Source of the DNA: Alphaproteobacteria bacterium
GTDB taxonomy: Bacteria; Pseudomonadota; Alphaproteobacteria; Micavibrionales; UBA1664
Direction of reading: 5' to 3'
NCBI GenBank assembly: GCA_002401195.1
Contig: NVSI01000029.1
Span: 1,860-7,474, forward strand
Length of the DNA: 5,615 bases
Made by a program: the position numbers and the translations under genes. Positions 1 to 5,142 of this stretch are shown in pieces. Every line of letters starts with the position of its first letter. The stretch's first letter is position 1. The notes below the pieces were generated by a model, which ran no database searches, was not told where the DNA came from, and saw only the letters and a program-made list of their open reading frames with translations.

Positions 1-14
1 ATAAGACAGACGCG

Positions 15-506
15 ATGGACGGATTGAGCATGGAAATACGCGATATGAACACGGCGTATTTTGATTACATCCTAGACCGCGTTGGAACGCCGTGGAAATG
101 GACGTGCCGCCCGAAATACAAAGGTGAACGCGACGCACTTTCAAACCGCCTGTATGACGCCGACACGCAGCTTTTAACCTTTAAAAAGGGTGAACAGCTC
201 ATCGGGTATACTCTTATAACACTGCCGAAAACATCAAAAACTGCCGGCGTTTATAAAAATATTATAGAGATTGAAAATTTCGGTCTCTTCCCCCAATACA
301 CCGCCAAAGGATACGGTAACTTTTTCCTACAACAAATCTTTGACGAATTATTCAAGGATTATGATTGGATTTATCTCACAACGCGCAGCACAAATCACAA
401 AAAAGTCATTCCTTTTTATCAAAAAAATGGCATGCGCGTGATCAAATCCGAAACAATGGATGATGATTTATTATTGGACGACACATCCGAAAATGTCGCC
501 GCGTAA
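15..506 (+). CDS. GNAT-family N-acetyltransferase (start uncertain, possibly 5'-truncated)
   Basis: Predicted acetyl-CoA-dependent acyltransferase of the GNAT superfamily; the acceptor substrate cannot be told from the sequence. The family's acetyl-CoA-binding motif A is seen at about residues 88-108, with TAKGYGN at 96-102. This matches the usual R/Q-x-x-G-x-G loop except that Thr replaces the first R/Q. A motif-B-like segment with PFYQKNGM (133-140) follows a beta strand ending LTTRS. The total of 163 aa is normal for a single-domain GNAT. The C-terminus is acidic (a run of Asp around 149-156). ATG codons at 15 and 30 are both possible. GGACGGA at 18-24 lies just ahead of the second, and the frame stays open to the window edge, so the true start may be outside. 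The next gene begins 75 bases downstream, so co-transcription is uncertain. Confidence 0.82.
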   Translation: MDGLSMEIRDMNTAYFDYILDRVGTPWKWTCRPKYKGERDALSNRLYDADTQLLTFKKGEQLIGYTLITLPKTSKTAGVYKNIIEIENFGLFPQYTAKGYGNFFLQQIFDELFKDYDWIYLTTRSTNHKKVIPFYQKNGMRVIKSETMDDDLLLDDTSENVAA

Positions 507-515
507 AACACTGGC

Positions 516-545
516 TTTACTCTGCCTTGCGCTTTCGCATATACT
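516..545 (+). promoter_or_regulatory. Weak candidate sigma-70 promoter ahead of the 582 gene
   Basis: TTTACT (516-521), an 18-bp spacer and TATACT (540-545) give a 4/6 and 5/6 match to the sigma-70 consensus. The site lies in the only sizeable gap between the acetyltransferase and the three-gene set that includes dps. The predicted transcription start, near 552, would leave a leader of about 30 bases. The -35 match is weak, so this is a suggestion based on position and the -10 box. Confidence 0.3.
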
Positions 546-581
546 GTACAAAGCAACTCAAAAAAGGGCGTATGGCGTTTC

Positions 582-887
582 ATGGATATAGATCTCCTTA
601 TCAATAAAAATAAAGATGTTGGCCTTGTGGCAACGGGAAAATTCGACTCTCCTGTTTCGGGTATTATTTTCGATCATCAAACACAAAGCCTATCTTTGGA
701 ATTTGGACAAACAATGGAGACATTGGATCTTAATGTTCCGATTTCGGAAGATTTCATTCCGCACATCGCGCATAAAAATCACCTTTTTTTAATTGGAACG
801 GATAAACGCCACATTCACGAGGCCTATCGCGTCCCATTAATTCACGTGAATGATTACAAAGACAAAAATGTAGAGGAGTGGTCATGA
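582..887 (+). CDS. Small protein of unknown function, coupled to the next gene
   Basis: I do not recognise this 101-aa protein. It has no signal peptide, membrane segment or cysteine, and it looks soluble and cytoplasmic. The N-terminal two thirds alternates short hydrophobic and polar stretches (DVGLVATGKF at 12-21, GIIFDHQ at 27-33), suggesting a small beta-rich fold. It has several His residues (59, 61, 64, 76, 79, 87) and ends in an acidic/polar tail. The Shine-Dalgarno is weak (AGGG near 565-568, 13 bases before the ATG). An out-of-frame ATG at 572 closes after eleven codons and is not a better start. Its stop overlaps the start of the next gene as ATGA, a typical sign of translational coupling. 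That it is a real gene rests on length, overlap with a well-placed neighbour and shared strand, not on homology. Confidence 0.68.
   Translation: MDIDLLINKNKDVGLVATGKFDSPVSGIIFDHQTQSLSLEFGQTMETLDLNVPISEDFIPHIAHKNHLFLIGTDKRHIHEAYRVPLIHVNDYKDKNVEEWS
872..878 (+). promoter_or_regulatory. Shine-Dalgarno deciding the 884 start
   Basis: AGAGGAG sits 5 bases ahead of the ATG at 884, and inside the end of the preceding gene. It argues for ATG 884 over the in-frame GTG at 878, which would overlap the Shine-Dalgarno itself. Confidence 0.7.
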
Positions 888-1189
888 GCATTGCACAGGC
901 ACAGCACTGGCTTAAAACGGTTGTTTCTGGACAACCTATTCACCGCGACGATCTCGGTGCCGAGGATGACAGCTCGGGAACTTTACGCGGTGTATCGCCC
1001 GCAACATTGGAACTCGCTCCACAATTACAACGTGAACTGAGCCAAGAATTGGCCGCCGCACCAAAACAAGAACTCAAGATTTCAGCCCCATCTATGGGCA
1101 TGGGTGGAAATTCAAGCGGCGGCGTACAGCCATCGGGCATGAATAACCGCGCGCCAAAACCACCAACGGATAGTGGCCGCAAAGACTAA
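884..1189 (+). CDS. Small protein of unknown function with a disordered Gly/Ser/Pro-rich tail
   Basis: I do not recognise this 101-aa protein. Starting at ATG 884, residues 1-17 look like a short amphipathic helix (AQAQHWLKTVV). Residues 24-31 are acidic, and a second Gln/Glu/Leu-rich helix spans about 42-60 (QLQRELSQELAAA). From residue 65 on the chain is rich in Gly, Ser, Pro, Asn and Met (PSMGMGGNSSGG), ends with basic residues, and is probably disordered. No signal peptide, transmembrane segment or catalytic motif is visible. The start overlaps the previous stop by ATGA, so the two proteins are probably made together and may act together. dps follows with a start-to-stop gap of 29 bases. 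An antisense frame at 940-1182 is open, but it lacks a ribosome-binding site and its composition looks like a shadow. Confidence 0.65.
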   Translation: MSIAQAQHWLKTVVSGQPIHRDDLGAEDDSSGTLRGVSPATLELAPQLQRELSQELAAAPKQELKISAPSMGMGGNSSGGVQPSGMNNRAPKPPTDSGRKD

Positions 1190-1202
1190 ATAAACAATCA
1201 CC

Positions 1203-1208
1203 AAAGGA
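1203..1208 (+). promoter_or_regulatory. Shine-Dalgarno of dps
   Basis: AAAGGA lies 10 bases before the ATG at 1219. The surrounding sequence through ATGACAGC is echoed after the dps stop codon, at 1683-1705. Confidence 0.7.
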
Positions 1209-1218
1209 TAAAAACGAC

Positions 1219-1683
1219 ATGACAGCTTATTTGAAAAAAAACCATCAAAAGCAAATGGTCGAAATCTTACAAGGTATATTGTCTGACACCTTTACACTCT
1301 ATTTCAAAACACATGCCTATCATTGGAATGTCGAAGGCCCGCATTTCGACACACTTCATAAATTATTTGGAGATCAATATACTGAAATGTGGACGGCAAT
1401 GGATGATATAGCCGAACGCATTCGTGCCATTGGCGATTACGCGCCCATGAACCTAGACGAAATCACGAAACCCACGTCATTAAAATTGCCAAAATCAGGG
1501 GCATTGGCCGCCATGAAAATGGTTAAAGATTTGGCCAAAGATCACGAAACAATATCCAAACGATTGGCCGATGGCATTGAAAAAGCATCCAATATGGGCG
1601 ATGAAGTCACCGCCGATCTATTTATTCAACGTCAAACGATCCACGATAAAACCGCATGGATGTTGAACGCCACCGCGCGTTAA
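1219..1683 (+). CDS. dps: Dps-type DNA-starvation/ferritin-like protein
   Basis: Ferritin-like protein expected to form a cytoplasmic dodecamer that oxidises Fe(II), mainly with hydrogen peroxide, and stores the iron, protecting DNA during stress. At 154 aa it has the usual Dps length. The intersubunit ferroxidase residues are all in place. His35 (in AYHWN), His47 (in TLHKLF), Asp62 and Glu66 (in MDDIAER) have exactly the spacing of E. coli Dps His51, His63, Asp78 and Glu82. The N-terminal tail is short, with Lys6, Lys7 and Lys11, so DNA binding through a long basic tail is not obvious. The C-terminal helix is conserved around IHDKTAWML (141-149). The gene lies 29 bases after an unknown gene on the same strand, with no clear promoter of its own in that gap. 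Local regulators such as an OxyR or Fur site could not be identified. The family call is firm; DNA binding is not certain. Confidence 0.95.
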   Translation: MTAYLKKNHQKQMVEILQGILSDTFTLYFKTHAYHWNVEGPHFDTLHKLFGDQYTEMWTAMDDIAERIRAIGDYAPMNLDEITKPTSLKLPKSGALAAMKMVKDLAKDHETISKRLADGIEKASNMGDEVTADLFIQRQTIHDKTAWMLNATAR

Positions 1684-1708
1684 GGAAGGACAAAACATGA
1701 CCGCATAA
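1683..1708 (+). other. Strong Shine-Dalgarno and ATG opening a three-codon frame (M-T-A-stop)
   Basis: Directly after the dps stop, AGGAAGGA (1683-1690) is followed six bases later by ATG ACC GCA TAA (1697-1708). The arrangement mimics the dps start, which has AAAGGA, an A-rich spacer and ATG ACA GCT TAT encoding M-T-A-Y. The echo suggests a duplicated start region or the stub of a lost gene, but chance is possible because purine-rich stretches are common here. The stop codon runs straight into the A-tract of the downstream terminator. Confidence 0.4.
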
Positions 1709-1732
1709 AAAAACCGCCCCAAAAGGCGGCTT
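1707..1732 (-). terminator. Intrinsic terminator of the exported-protein gene
   Basis: Read on the minus strand, an 8-bp stem (AAGCCGCC with GGCGGTTT, including one G-U pair) closes a TTTTGG loop and is followed by a run of seven T (1713 down to 1707). It lies about 32 bases beyond the stop at 1765. In the plus direction the hairpin core remains but the T tail is only CTTAG, so it would stop dps transcripts weakly at best. It matches the terminator at 2314-2339 in 21 of 22 core bases. Confidence 0.85.
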
Positions 1733-1764
1733 AGCAATGGTTATCGTTCGCAATTTTACATTTA

Positions 1765-2244
1765 TTATTTCGGACTAAATTTCGTAATCTTCACAAAACC
1801 CGCACATTTTTTTCCAGATTTTGTACCATCCAATTTCATTGAAATTTGTTCGTTATACTCACCCTTAATAAGGTCTCGCGAATATTCCAAATCAAAGTTT
1901 TCTTTATTTTTTAATGCTGCATCAAAACCATAGGTTAAGCCTTCTGCAATGCGGTGAAGCATGTTTTCATTCAATGCAACCTTCGCATCTGATGCTAAAA
2001 TAGAATAATTCCCGCCGCCGGAAATCATAATAATATTATCAACATTATCGCTTTGAACGATGTCCTGCAATTGAGCGATAGGCACACGTTCCACACTGGA
2101 TCCACAAACCGTTCCAATATTATCCAAGGCACCGACCGTTTTGACCGTCACAACATTCATATAATCATGTTCAACTTCGGCCTGGGCCGCGGAGGCCACT
2201 ACGCAAAACGCAAGTGCCGCTGATATAATTGAAAATTTCTTCAT
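1765..2244 (-). CDS. Small exported (periplasmic) protein of unknown function
   Basis: I do not recognise the family. Starting at ATG 2244 gives 159 aa with a clear Sec signal peptide: MKK, a hydrophobic core (FSIISAALAFCVVAS) and a cleavage site after AQA at residue 22. The mature protein of about 137 aa should be soluble and periplasmic. It has two cysteines (Cys47 in TVCGSS, Cys147 in KKCAGF) that could form a disulfide joining its ends. Other visible points are a strand into a Gly turn, NIIMISGGGNY (70-80), an amphipathic helix around 91-112, and a polar/charged strand region at 118-140. An extended reading frame reaches 2328. I reject that longer start because the Shine-Dalgarno AAGGGT, the signal peptide and the promoter TSS all point to 2244. 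The gene is a single-gene unit with its own promoter and terminator, convergent with dps. Location is well supported; function is unknown. Confidence 0.85.
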   Translation of the reverse strand: MKKFSIISAALAFCVVASAAQAEVEHDYMNVVTVKTVGALDNIGTVCGSSVERVPIAQLQDIVQSDNVDNIIMISGGGNYSILASDAKVALNENMLHRIAEGLTYGFDAALKNKENFDLEYSRDLIKGEYNEQISMKLDGTKSGKKCAGFVKITKFSPK

Positions 2245-2250
2245 CTTTTT

Positions 2251-2256
2251 ACCCTT
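2251..2256 (-). promoter_or_regulatory. Shine-Dalgarno deciding the 2244 start
   Basis: On the minus strand AAGGGT sits six bases before ATG 2244. It favours this start, which begins a clean signal peptide, over the in-frame upstream start at 2328, which lies upstream of the promoter and in the preceding terminator. Confidence 0.75.
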
Positions 2257-2278
2257 AAAAACAATAAATACATTATGT

Positions 2279-2307
2279 ATAATACAATGGGCATATGATT
2301 TTGTCAA
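2279..2307 (-). promoter_or_regulatory. Near-consensus sigma-70 promoter of the exported-protein gene
   Basis: The minus strand has a perfect TTGACA (2307-2302), a 17-bp spacer and TATTAT (2284-2279, 5/6 match). Transcription would start near 2272, giving a leader of about 28 bases with the Shine-Dalgarno near its end. This is the strongest promoter in the window by consensus, and it suggests constitutive, fairly high expression. The -35 box begins only about 7 bases past the T-run of the preceding operon's terminator. Confidence 0.85.
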
Positions 2308-2313
2308 GAAACG

Positions 2314-2339
2314 AAAAAACCACCCCAAAAGGCGGTTTT
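2314..2339 (-). terminator. Intrinsic terminator of the rpsF-rpsR-rplI operon
   Basis: On the minus strand a 9-bp stem pairs AAAACCGCC (2339-2331) with GGTGGTTTT (2324-2316), with one G-U pair, around a TTTTGG loop. It ends in six T (2319-2314). It lies about 34 bases past the rplI stop. The core differs by a single base from the terminator at 1707-1732. Confidence 0.88.
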
Positions 2340-2372
2340 AAAATATTTAAGAAATCAAAAAAGATGAAAAAC

Positions 2373-3011
2373 TTAAGCCGCGGCTTCGTCTGTTGTCTCT
2401 TGTGTTTCTGCATCATCTGCGTCGTCCGCGTCCGTTGCATCAACTTGTTCAGCTTGTGCAGCGGCCAATTTGGCTTCGGCTTTTTGCTTGCGCTCTTCTG
2501 CTTCGGCTTCTTCTTCAACATTAATCAGGGCTTTTCCTGTTTTACGCTGAATGTCTGCTTCGGCTGATGAACGGGCAATGTTCACTGTGACTTCTACTTT
2601 AACTTCTGGGTGCAAAGCGATTGTCACTTTGAACAAACCAAGCATTTTAAGGTTTGTGTTCAAATCAACAGTCGAACGAGCGATCGTGACTTTGGACGCT
2701 TCGGTTACGATGTCCGCAATATCGCGAGCCGCAACAGAACCGTATAATTGACCACCTTCAGATGCCTGGCGAACCAAATCAACAGTCAAACCGTCAACAT
2801 TTTTTGCATCTTTTTCAGCCGCTTTACGTTTATCCGCATTTTTTGCTTCGATCGCTGCGCGTTCTTTTTCAAAATACGCAACATTGTCAGGAGTGGCACG
2901 AAGAGCCTTACCTTGTGGAAGAAGGAAGTTACGGGCGTACCCTGTTTTCACAGAGACTTCTTCACCTAAATTTCCGAGCTTCTCAACACGTTCTAATAAT
3001 ATAACTTGCAT
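2373..3011 (-). CDS. rplI: 50S ribosomal protein L9, with extended C-terminal tail
   Basis: L9 binds 23S rRNA at the base of the L1 stalk and helps keep the reading frame. The first ~50 residues are the conserved N-terminal domain (MQVILLERVEKLG, then GYARNFLLPQGKA at 24-36). A charged connecting helix with many Lys, Ala and Glu follows at about 45-72. The C-terminal domain (about 74-148) contains GGQLYGSV (86-93) and a beta-rich end, HPEVKVEVTVNI. Typical bacterial L9 is about 150 aa. This one is 212 aa because residues ~150-212 add a Glu/Ala/Lys-rich helix and then a very acidic Asp/Ala/Thr tail. Longer, acidic-tailed L9 is known in alphaproteobacteria. The start has a good Shine-Dalgarno (GAGAGGA near 3019-3025, minus strand). 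It is the last gene of the S6-S18-L9 operon, 20 bases after rpsR. Confidence 0.97.
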   Translation of the reverse strand: MQVILLERVEKLGNLGEEVSVKTGYARNFLLPQGKALRATPDNVAYFEKERAAIEAKNADKRKAAEKDAKNVDGLTVDLVRQASEGGQLYGSVAARDIADIVTEASKVTIARSTVDLNTNLKMLGLFKVTIALHPEVKVEVTVNIARSSAEADIQRKTGKALINVEEEAEAEERKQKAEAKLAAAQAEQVDATDADDADDAETQETTDEAAA

Positions 3012-3031
3012 TGTTTTATCCTCTCACTCTT

Positions 3032-3277
3032 CTATCTGTTTCCGCCATCGCTGACATATGGGATTAACGCCATAAAGCGCGCGCGTTTAATTGCTTTTGA
3101 CAATTCACGTTGTTTTTTTGGTGAAACATACGTAATACGGCTTGGCATGATTTTTCCACGTTCCGAAATGTAACGCAGCAATAATTTTGAATCTTTCCAG
3201 TCAATCACGGGCGCATTTGGGCCTGTGAATGGGCATGTTTTTTTACGACGGAAAAATGTTGATCTTTCTTCTGACAT
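3032..3277 (-). CDS. rpsR: 30S ribosomal protein S18
   Basis: S18 binds the central domain of 16S rRNA on the platform of the small subunit as a heterodimer with S6. The 81-aa length is normal. Conserved stretches are visible: [10 protein letters not shown] (10-19), [20 protein letters not shown] (24-43), and [19 protein letters not shown] (45-63) followed by the basic ARFMALIPY end. The start codon overlaps the rpsF stop by one base (TAATG), so the two partner proteins are probably translationally coupled, which suits their heterodimer. No priB gene lies between rpsF and rpsR, unlike in enterobacteria. Confidence 0.98.
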   Translation of the reverse strand: MSEERSTFFRRKKTCPFTGPNAPVIDWKDSKLLLRYISERGKIMPSRITYVSPKKQRELSKAIKRARFMALIPYVSDGGNR

Positions 3278-3618
3278 TACGCTGCCTCCTTTTTCTCATC
3301 TGTTGTTTCTGGCTCTTCTTCTTCTACGGCAAAAGCGTCAACTTTTACAGATATGTAACGCAAAACATCTTCGCTCAAACGCATAAGACGTTCCATTTCC
3401 AACAAAGCAGGTGATTGTGTGTCAAAGTTAAACAACACATAGTGACCTTTTTTATTTTTTTGGATGCGGTAACCCAGAGTTTTAAGACCCCAGTTATCAG
3501 TTTTAAGAACAGTTCCATCACCGTCAGTGATGATTTTTGCGTAACCCGCGGCCAATTCATCAACCTGAGCAGGTGACAAATCCTGACGCGCAATCAGCAT
3601 CGTTTCATATAAAGGCAT
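3277..3618 (-). CDS. rpsF: 30S ribosomal protein S6
   Basis: S6 joins S18 on the platform of the small subunit and contacts the central domain of 16S rRNA. From ATG 3618 the protein is 113 aa. It has the ferredoxin-like S6 fold: strand [13 protein letters not shown] (2-14), helix [13 protein letters not shown], strand and loop with [12 protein letters not shown] (42-53), then [12 protein letters not shown] and a second helix ending [14 protein letters not shown]. The tail is acidic ([16 protein letters not shown]), as in many S6 proteins that are substrates of RimK-type glutamate ligases, although no rimK is present here. A longer frame to TTG 3711 is rejected: the strong Shine-Dalgarno AAGGAGAA is positioned for 3618 and the S6 family begins with MPLYE-like sequence. 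It is the first gene of its operon, and a leader hairpin and promoter precede it. Confidence 0.97.
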   Translation of the reverse strand: MPLYETMLIARQDLSPAQVDELAAGYAKIITDGDGTVLKTDNWGLKTLGYRIQKNKKGHYVLFNFDTQSPALLEMERLMRLSEDVLRYISVKVDAFAVEEEEPETTDEKKEAA

Positions 3619-3622
3619 ATTT

Positions 3623-3630
3623 TTCTCCTT
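3623..3630 (-). promoter_or_regulatory. Shine-Dalgarno of rpsF
   Basis: AAGGAGAA on the minus strand is the best ribosome-binding site in the window. It lies a few bases before ATG 3618 and settles the S6 start against an upstream TTG. Confidence 0.85.
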
Positions 3631-3644
3631 TTGGTTTAAATTCA

Positions 3645-3670
3645 GCGGACTTTTTGCCTCAAAAGCCCGC
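3645..3670 (-). promoter_or_regulatory. Leader hairpin upstream of rpsF; candidate S6:S18 autoregulatory site
   Basis: In the predicted rpsF 5' leader, minus-strand GCGGGCTTTT (3670-3661) pairs over 10 bp, with one G-U pair, with AAAAGTCCGC (3654-3645) around a six-base GAGGCA loop. No T run follows, so it is not a terminator. Leaders that bind the S6:S18 complex and repress the operon are known in many bacteria and feature a conserved CCG. Here a CCG occurs in the 3' arm but appears paired. Whether this hairpin belongs to that RNA family or is another structure cannot be settled by eye. Confidence 0.45.
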
Positions 3671-3681
3671 AAGGTAGGCAT

Positions 3682-3711
3682 GTTATAGACCAGTGTGCAT
3701 AACAAATGCAA
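3682..3711 (-). promoter_or_regulatory. Probable sigma-70 promoter of the rpsF-rpsR-rplI operon
   Basis: On the minus strand TTGCAT (3711-3706), an 18-bp spacer and TATAAC (3687-3682) form a promoter. The preceding C makes a CTTGCA -35 element of a type often seen in alphaproteobacteria. The start point would fall near 3675, placing the leader hairpin at the very 5' end of the transcript and giving a leader of about 57 bases. Confidence 0.65.
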
Positions 3712-3756
3712 GCGGTTTTATAATGATTAAAGATCGCGGCGGGAATTAGACAAAAT

Positions 3757-5124
3757 TTAGGTCGCGTTTTTTGCGTCTTCTTCGTCAAGTTTCGCAAGCT
3801 GTTGTTCCAACCAATGGATTGTGTAATCACCGCTGATGAAATCAGGTTGTGAAATAATCCACTTATGAAGAGGCAGTGTTGTTTCAATACCTTCGATCAC
3901 TGTCTCATCAATCGCACGATGAAGGCGTTTCAAACATTCAGCGCGGTTACGACCGTGAACAATCAATTTACCAACCATGGAATCATAATACGGGGGAATT
4001 GAATATCCCTTGTAAATCGCACTATCCATACGGACGCCAAGGCCGCCAGCAGGATGATATTCCGTAATCGTCCCAGGGGACGGTATAAATGTCCGCGGAT
4101 GTTCCGCATTCACACGGATTTCAATCGAATGACCGCGCATACGGAAACGATCTTTATTAATGGTCAATTCTTCACCCGCCGCAATGCGGATTTGTTCGGC
4201 AACCAAATCAATCCCAGTGATCATTTCTGTCACGGGGTGTTCAACCTGAATACGCGTATTCATTTCCATGAAGTAAAATTTACCGTCCTCGAACAAGAAT
4301 TCAAATGTTCCCGCCCCGCGATAGCTCATTTTCTTAACAACATCTGCGGATACACCGCCAATGTAATCCCGTTCATCATCGGTTAAAACGGGGCTTGGCC
4401 CTTCCTCAATCACCTTTTGATGACGGCGTTGAATTGAACAATCCCGTTCACCAAGGTGAATCCCGCCGCCTTTTCCGTCACCAAAGACTTGGATTTCAAT
4501 ATGGCGTGGTTTTTCAAGGAATTTTTCCATGTAAACCGTATCGTCACCAAAATTTGCCTTTGCCTCGGAACGCGCCGTTGAGTAAGCCTCGGGCATATAT
4601 TTCATGTCATGAACAACCTTCATACCCTTACCACCACCGCCAGACGCGGCCTTGATAATCACGGGTAAACCCCATTCTTCACCCGTTGCAATCGCGTGTT
4701 CAACTGATTCCAGCGCGCCCGCAGATCCAGGAACAACAGGAAGGCCAAAAGCCGCAACCGTTTCTTTGGCGACAACTTTGTCACCCATGGATTCAATATG
4801 CTCGGGCTTTGGCCCAATAAAGGCAAAGCCATGTTCTTCGACCATGCGGGCAAATTCTGCATTCTCAGACAAGAAACCATATCCAGGGTGGATGGCTTCG
4901 GCGCCTGTGATCGCCGCGGCCGTTAAAATAGCCGCAATGTTTAAATAGCTGTCTTTTGCCGCAGGCGGCCCAATACATACAGATTCATCCGCAAGGCGAA
5001 CAACCATGGAATTTTCATCCGCGGTTGAGTGAACAGCCACAGTTTCAATGCCCATTTCTTTACAAGCACGGTGAATACGAAGAGCGATTTCGCCACGATT
5101 GGCAATAAGGACTTTTTTAAACAT
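3757..5124 (-). CDS. accC: Biotin carboxylase subunit of acetyl-CoA carboxylase
   Basis: Catalyses the ATP- and bicarbonate-dependent carboxylation of biotin on BCCP, the first half-reaction of malonyl-CoA synthesis for fatty acids, in the cytoplasm. The 455 aa match the family (about 449 in E. coli). An N-terminal domain begins VLIANRGEIALRI (5-17) and includes IHPGYGFLSEN (79-89). The ATP-grasp domain includes Lys116, Lys158, the glycine-rich lid loop SGGGGKG (161-167) and MEKFLEKPRHIEIQV. Metal ligands are Glu275 and Glu287, followed by catalytic MNTRIQVEHP (288-297) with Arg291 and Glu295. The C-terminal domain has Arg337 in EIRVNAEHP, corresponding to E. coli Arg338. All active-site residues I could align are present, so the enzyme should be active. 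It follows accB with an 18-base gap holding its Shine-Dalgarno (AAGGGT), and the two form the usual accBC pair. A single-domain protein of this length excludes a fused propionyl-CoA or pyruvate carboxylase. Confidence 0.98.
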   Translation of the reverse strand: MFKKVLIANRGEIALRIHRACKEMGIETVAVHSTADENSMVVRLADESVCIGPPAAKDSYLNIAAILTAAAITGAEAIHPGYGFLSENAEFARMVEEHGFAFIGPKPEHIESMGDKVVAKETVAAFGLPVVPGSAGALESVEHAIATGEEWGLPVIIKAASGGGGKGMKVVHDMKYMPEAYSTARSEAKANFGDDTVYMEKFLEKPRHIEIQVFGDGKGGGIHLGERDCSIQRRHQKVIEEGPSPVLTDDERDYIGGVSADVVKKMSYRGAGTFEFLFEDGKFYFMEMNTRIQVEHPVTEMITGIDLVAEQIRIAAGEELTINKDRFRMRGHSIEIRVNAEHPRTFIPSPGTITEYHPAGGLGVRMDSAIYKGYSIPPYYDSMVGKLIVHGRNRAECLKRLHRAIDETVIEGIETTLPLHKWIISQPDFISGDYTIHWLEQQLAKLDEEDAKNAT

Positions 5125-5142
5125 ACGGGATTACCCTTTTAT

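Noticed and set aside
503..520. Small inverted repeat GTAAA/TTTAC after the acetyltransferase
   Set aside because: Five AT-rich pairs with an eight-base loop and no T-run; too weak for a terminator or operator.
878..883. GTG start for the second unknown gene
   Set aside because: The GTG overlaps the end of the Shine-Dalgarno; ATG 884 has correct spacing and the usual ATGA overlap.
940..1182. Open frame antisense to the 884 gene
   Set aside because: No ribosome-binding site, Ser/Pro/Arg-rich shadow composition, and the sense gene fits its neighbours better.
2245..2328. N-terminal extension of the exported-protein gene to an in-frame start at 2328
   Set aside because: It would begin inside the upstream terminator and ahead of the promoter, and would bury a clean signal peptide that begins at 2244 behind a Shine-Dalgarno.
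2398..2450. Repetitive GAT/GCG-like triplets that looked like a short tandem repeat
   Set aside because: They only encode the Asp/Ala/Thr-rich end of L9 and have no fixed repeat unit.
2295..2567. Plus-strand open frame rich in Phe and Cys opposite rplI
   Set aside because: It spans the minus-strand terminator and reads the complement of the acidic L9 tail, which produces the Phe/Cys/Leu bias; it could mimic a membrane protein but has no support.
3619..3711. N-terminal extension of S6 to a TTG at 3711
   Set aside because: The TTG is part of the likely -35 box, the extension does not look like S6, and the strong Shine-Dalgarno is placed for ATG 3618.
4054..4386. Open frame on the plus strand inside accC, with others at 3876-4067, 4395-4655 and 4652-4948
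   Set aside because: All are antisense shadows of a highly conserved enzyme gene and show no domains or start signals.
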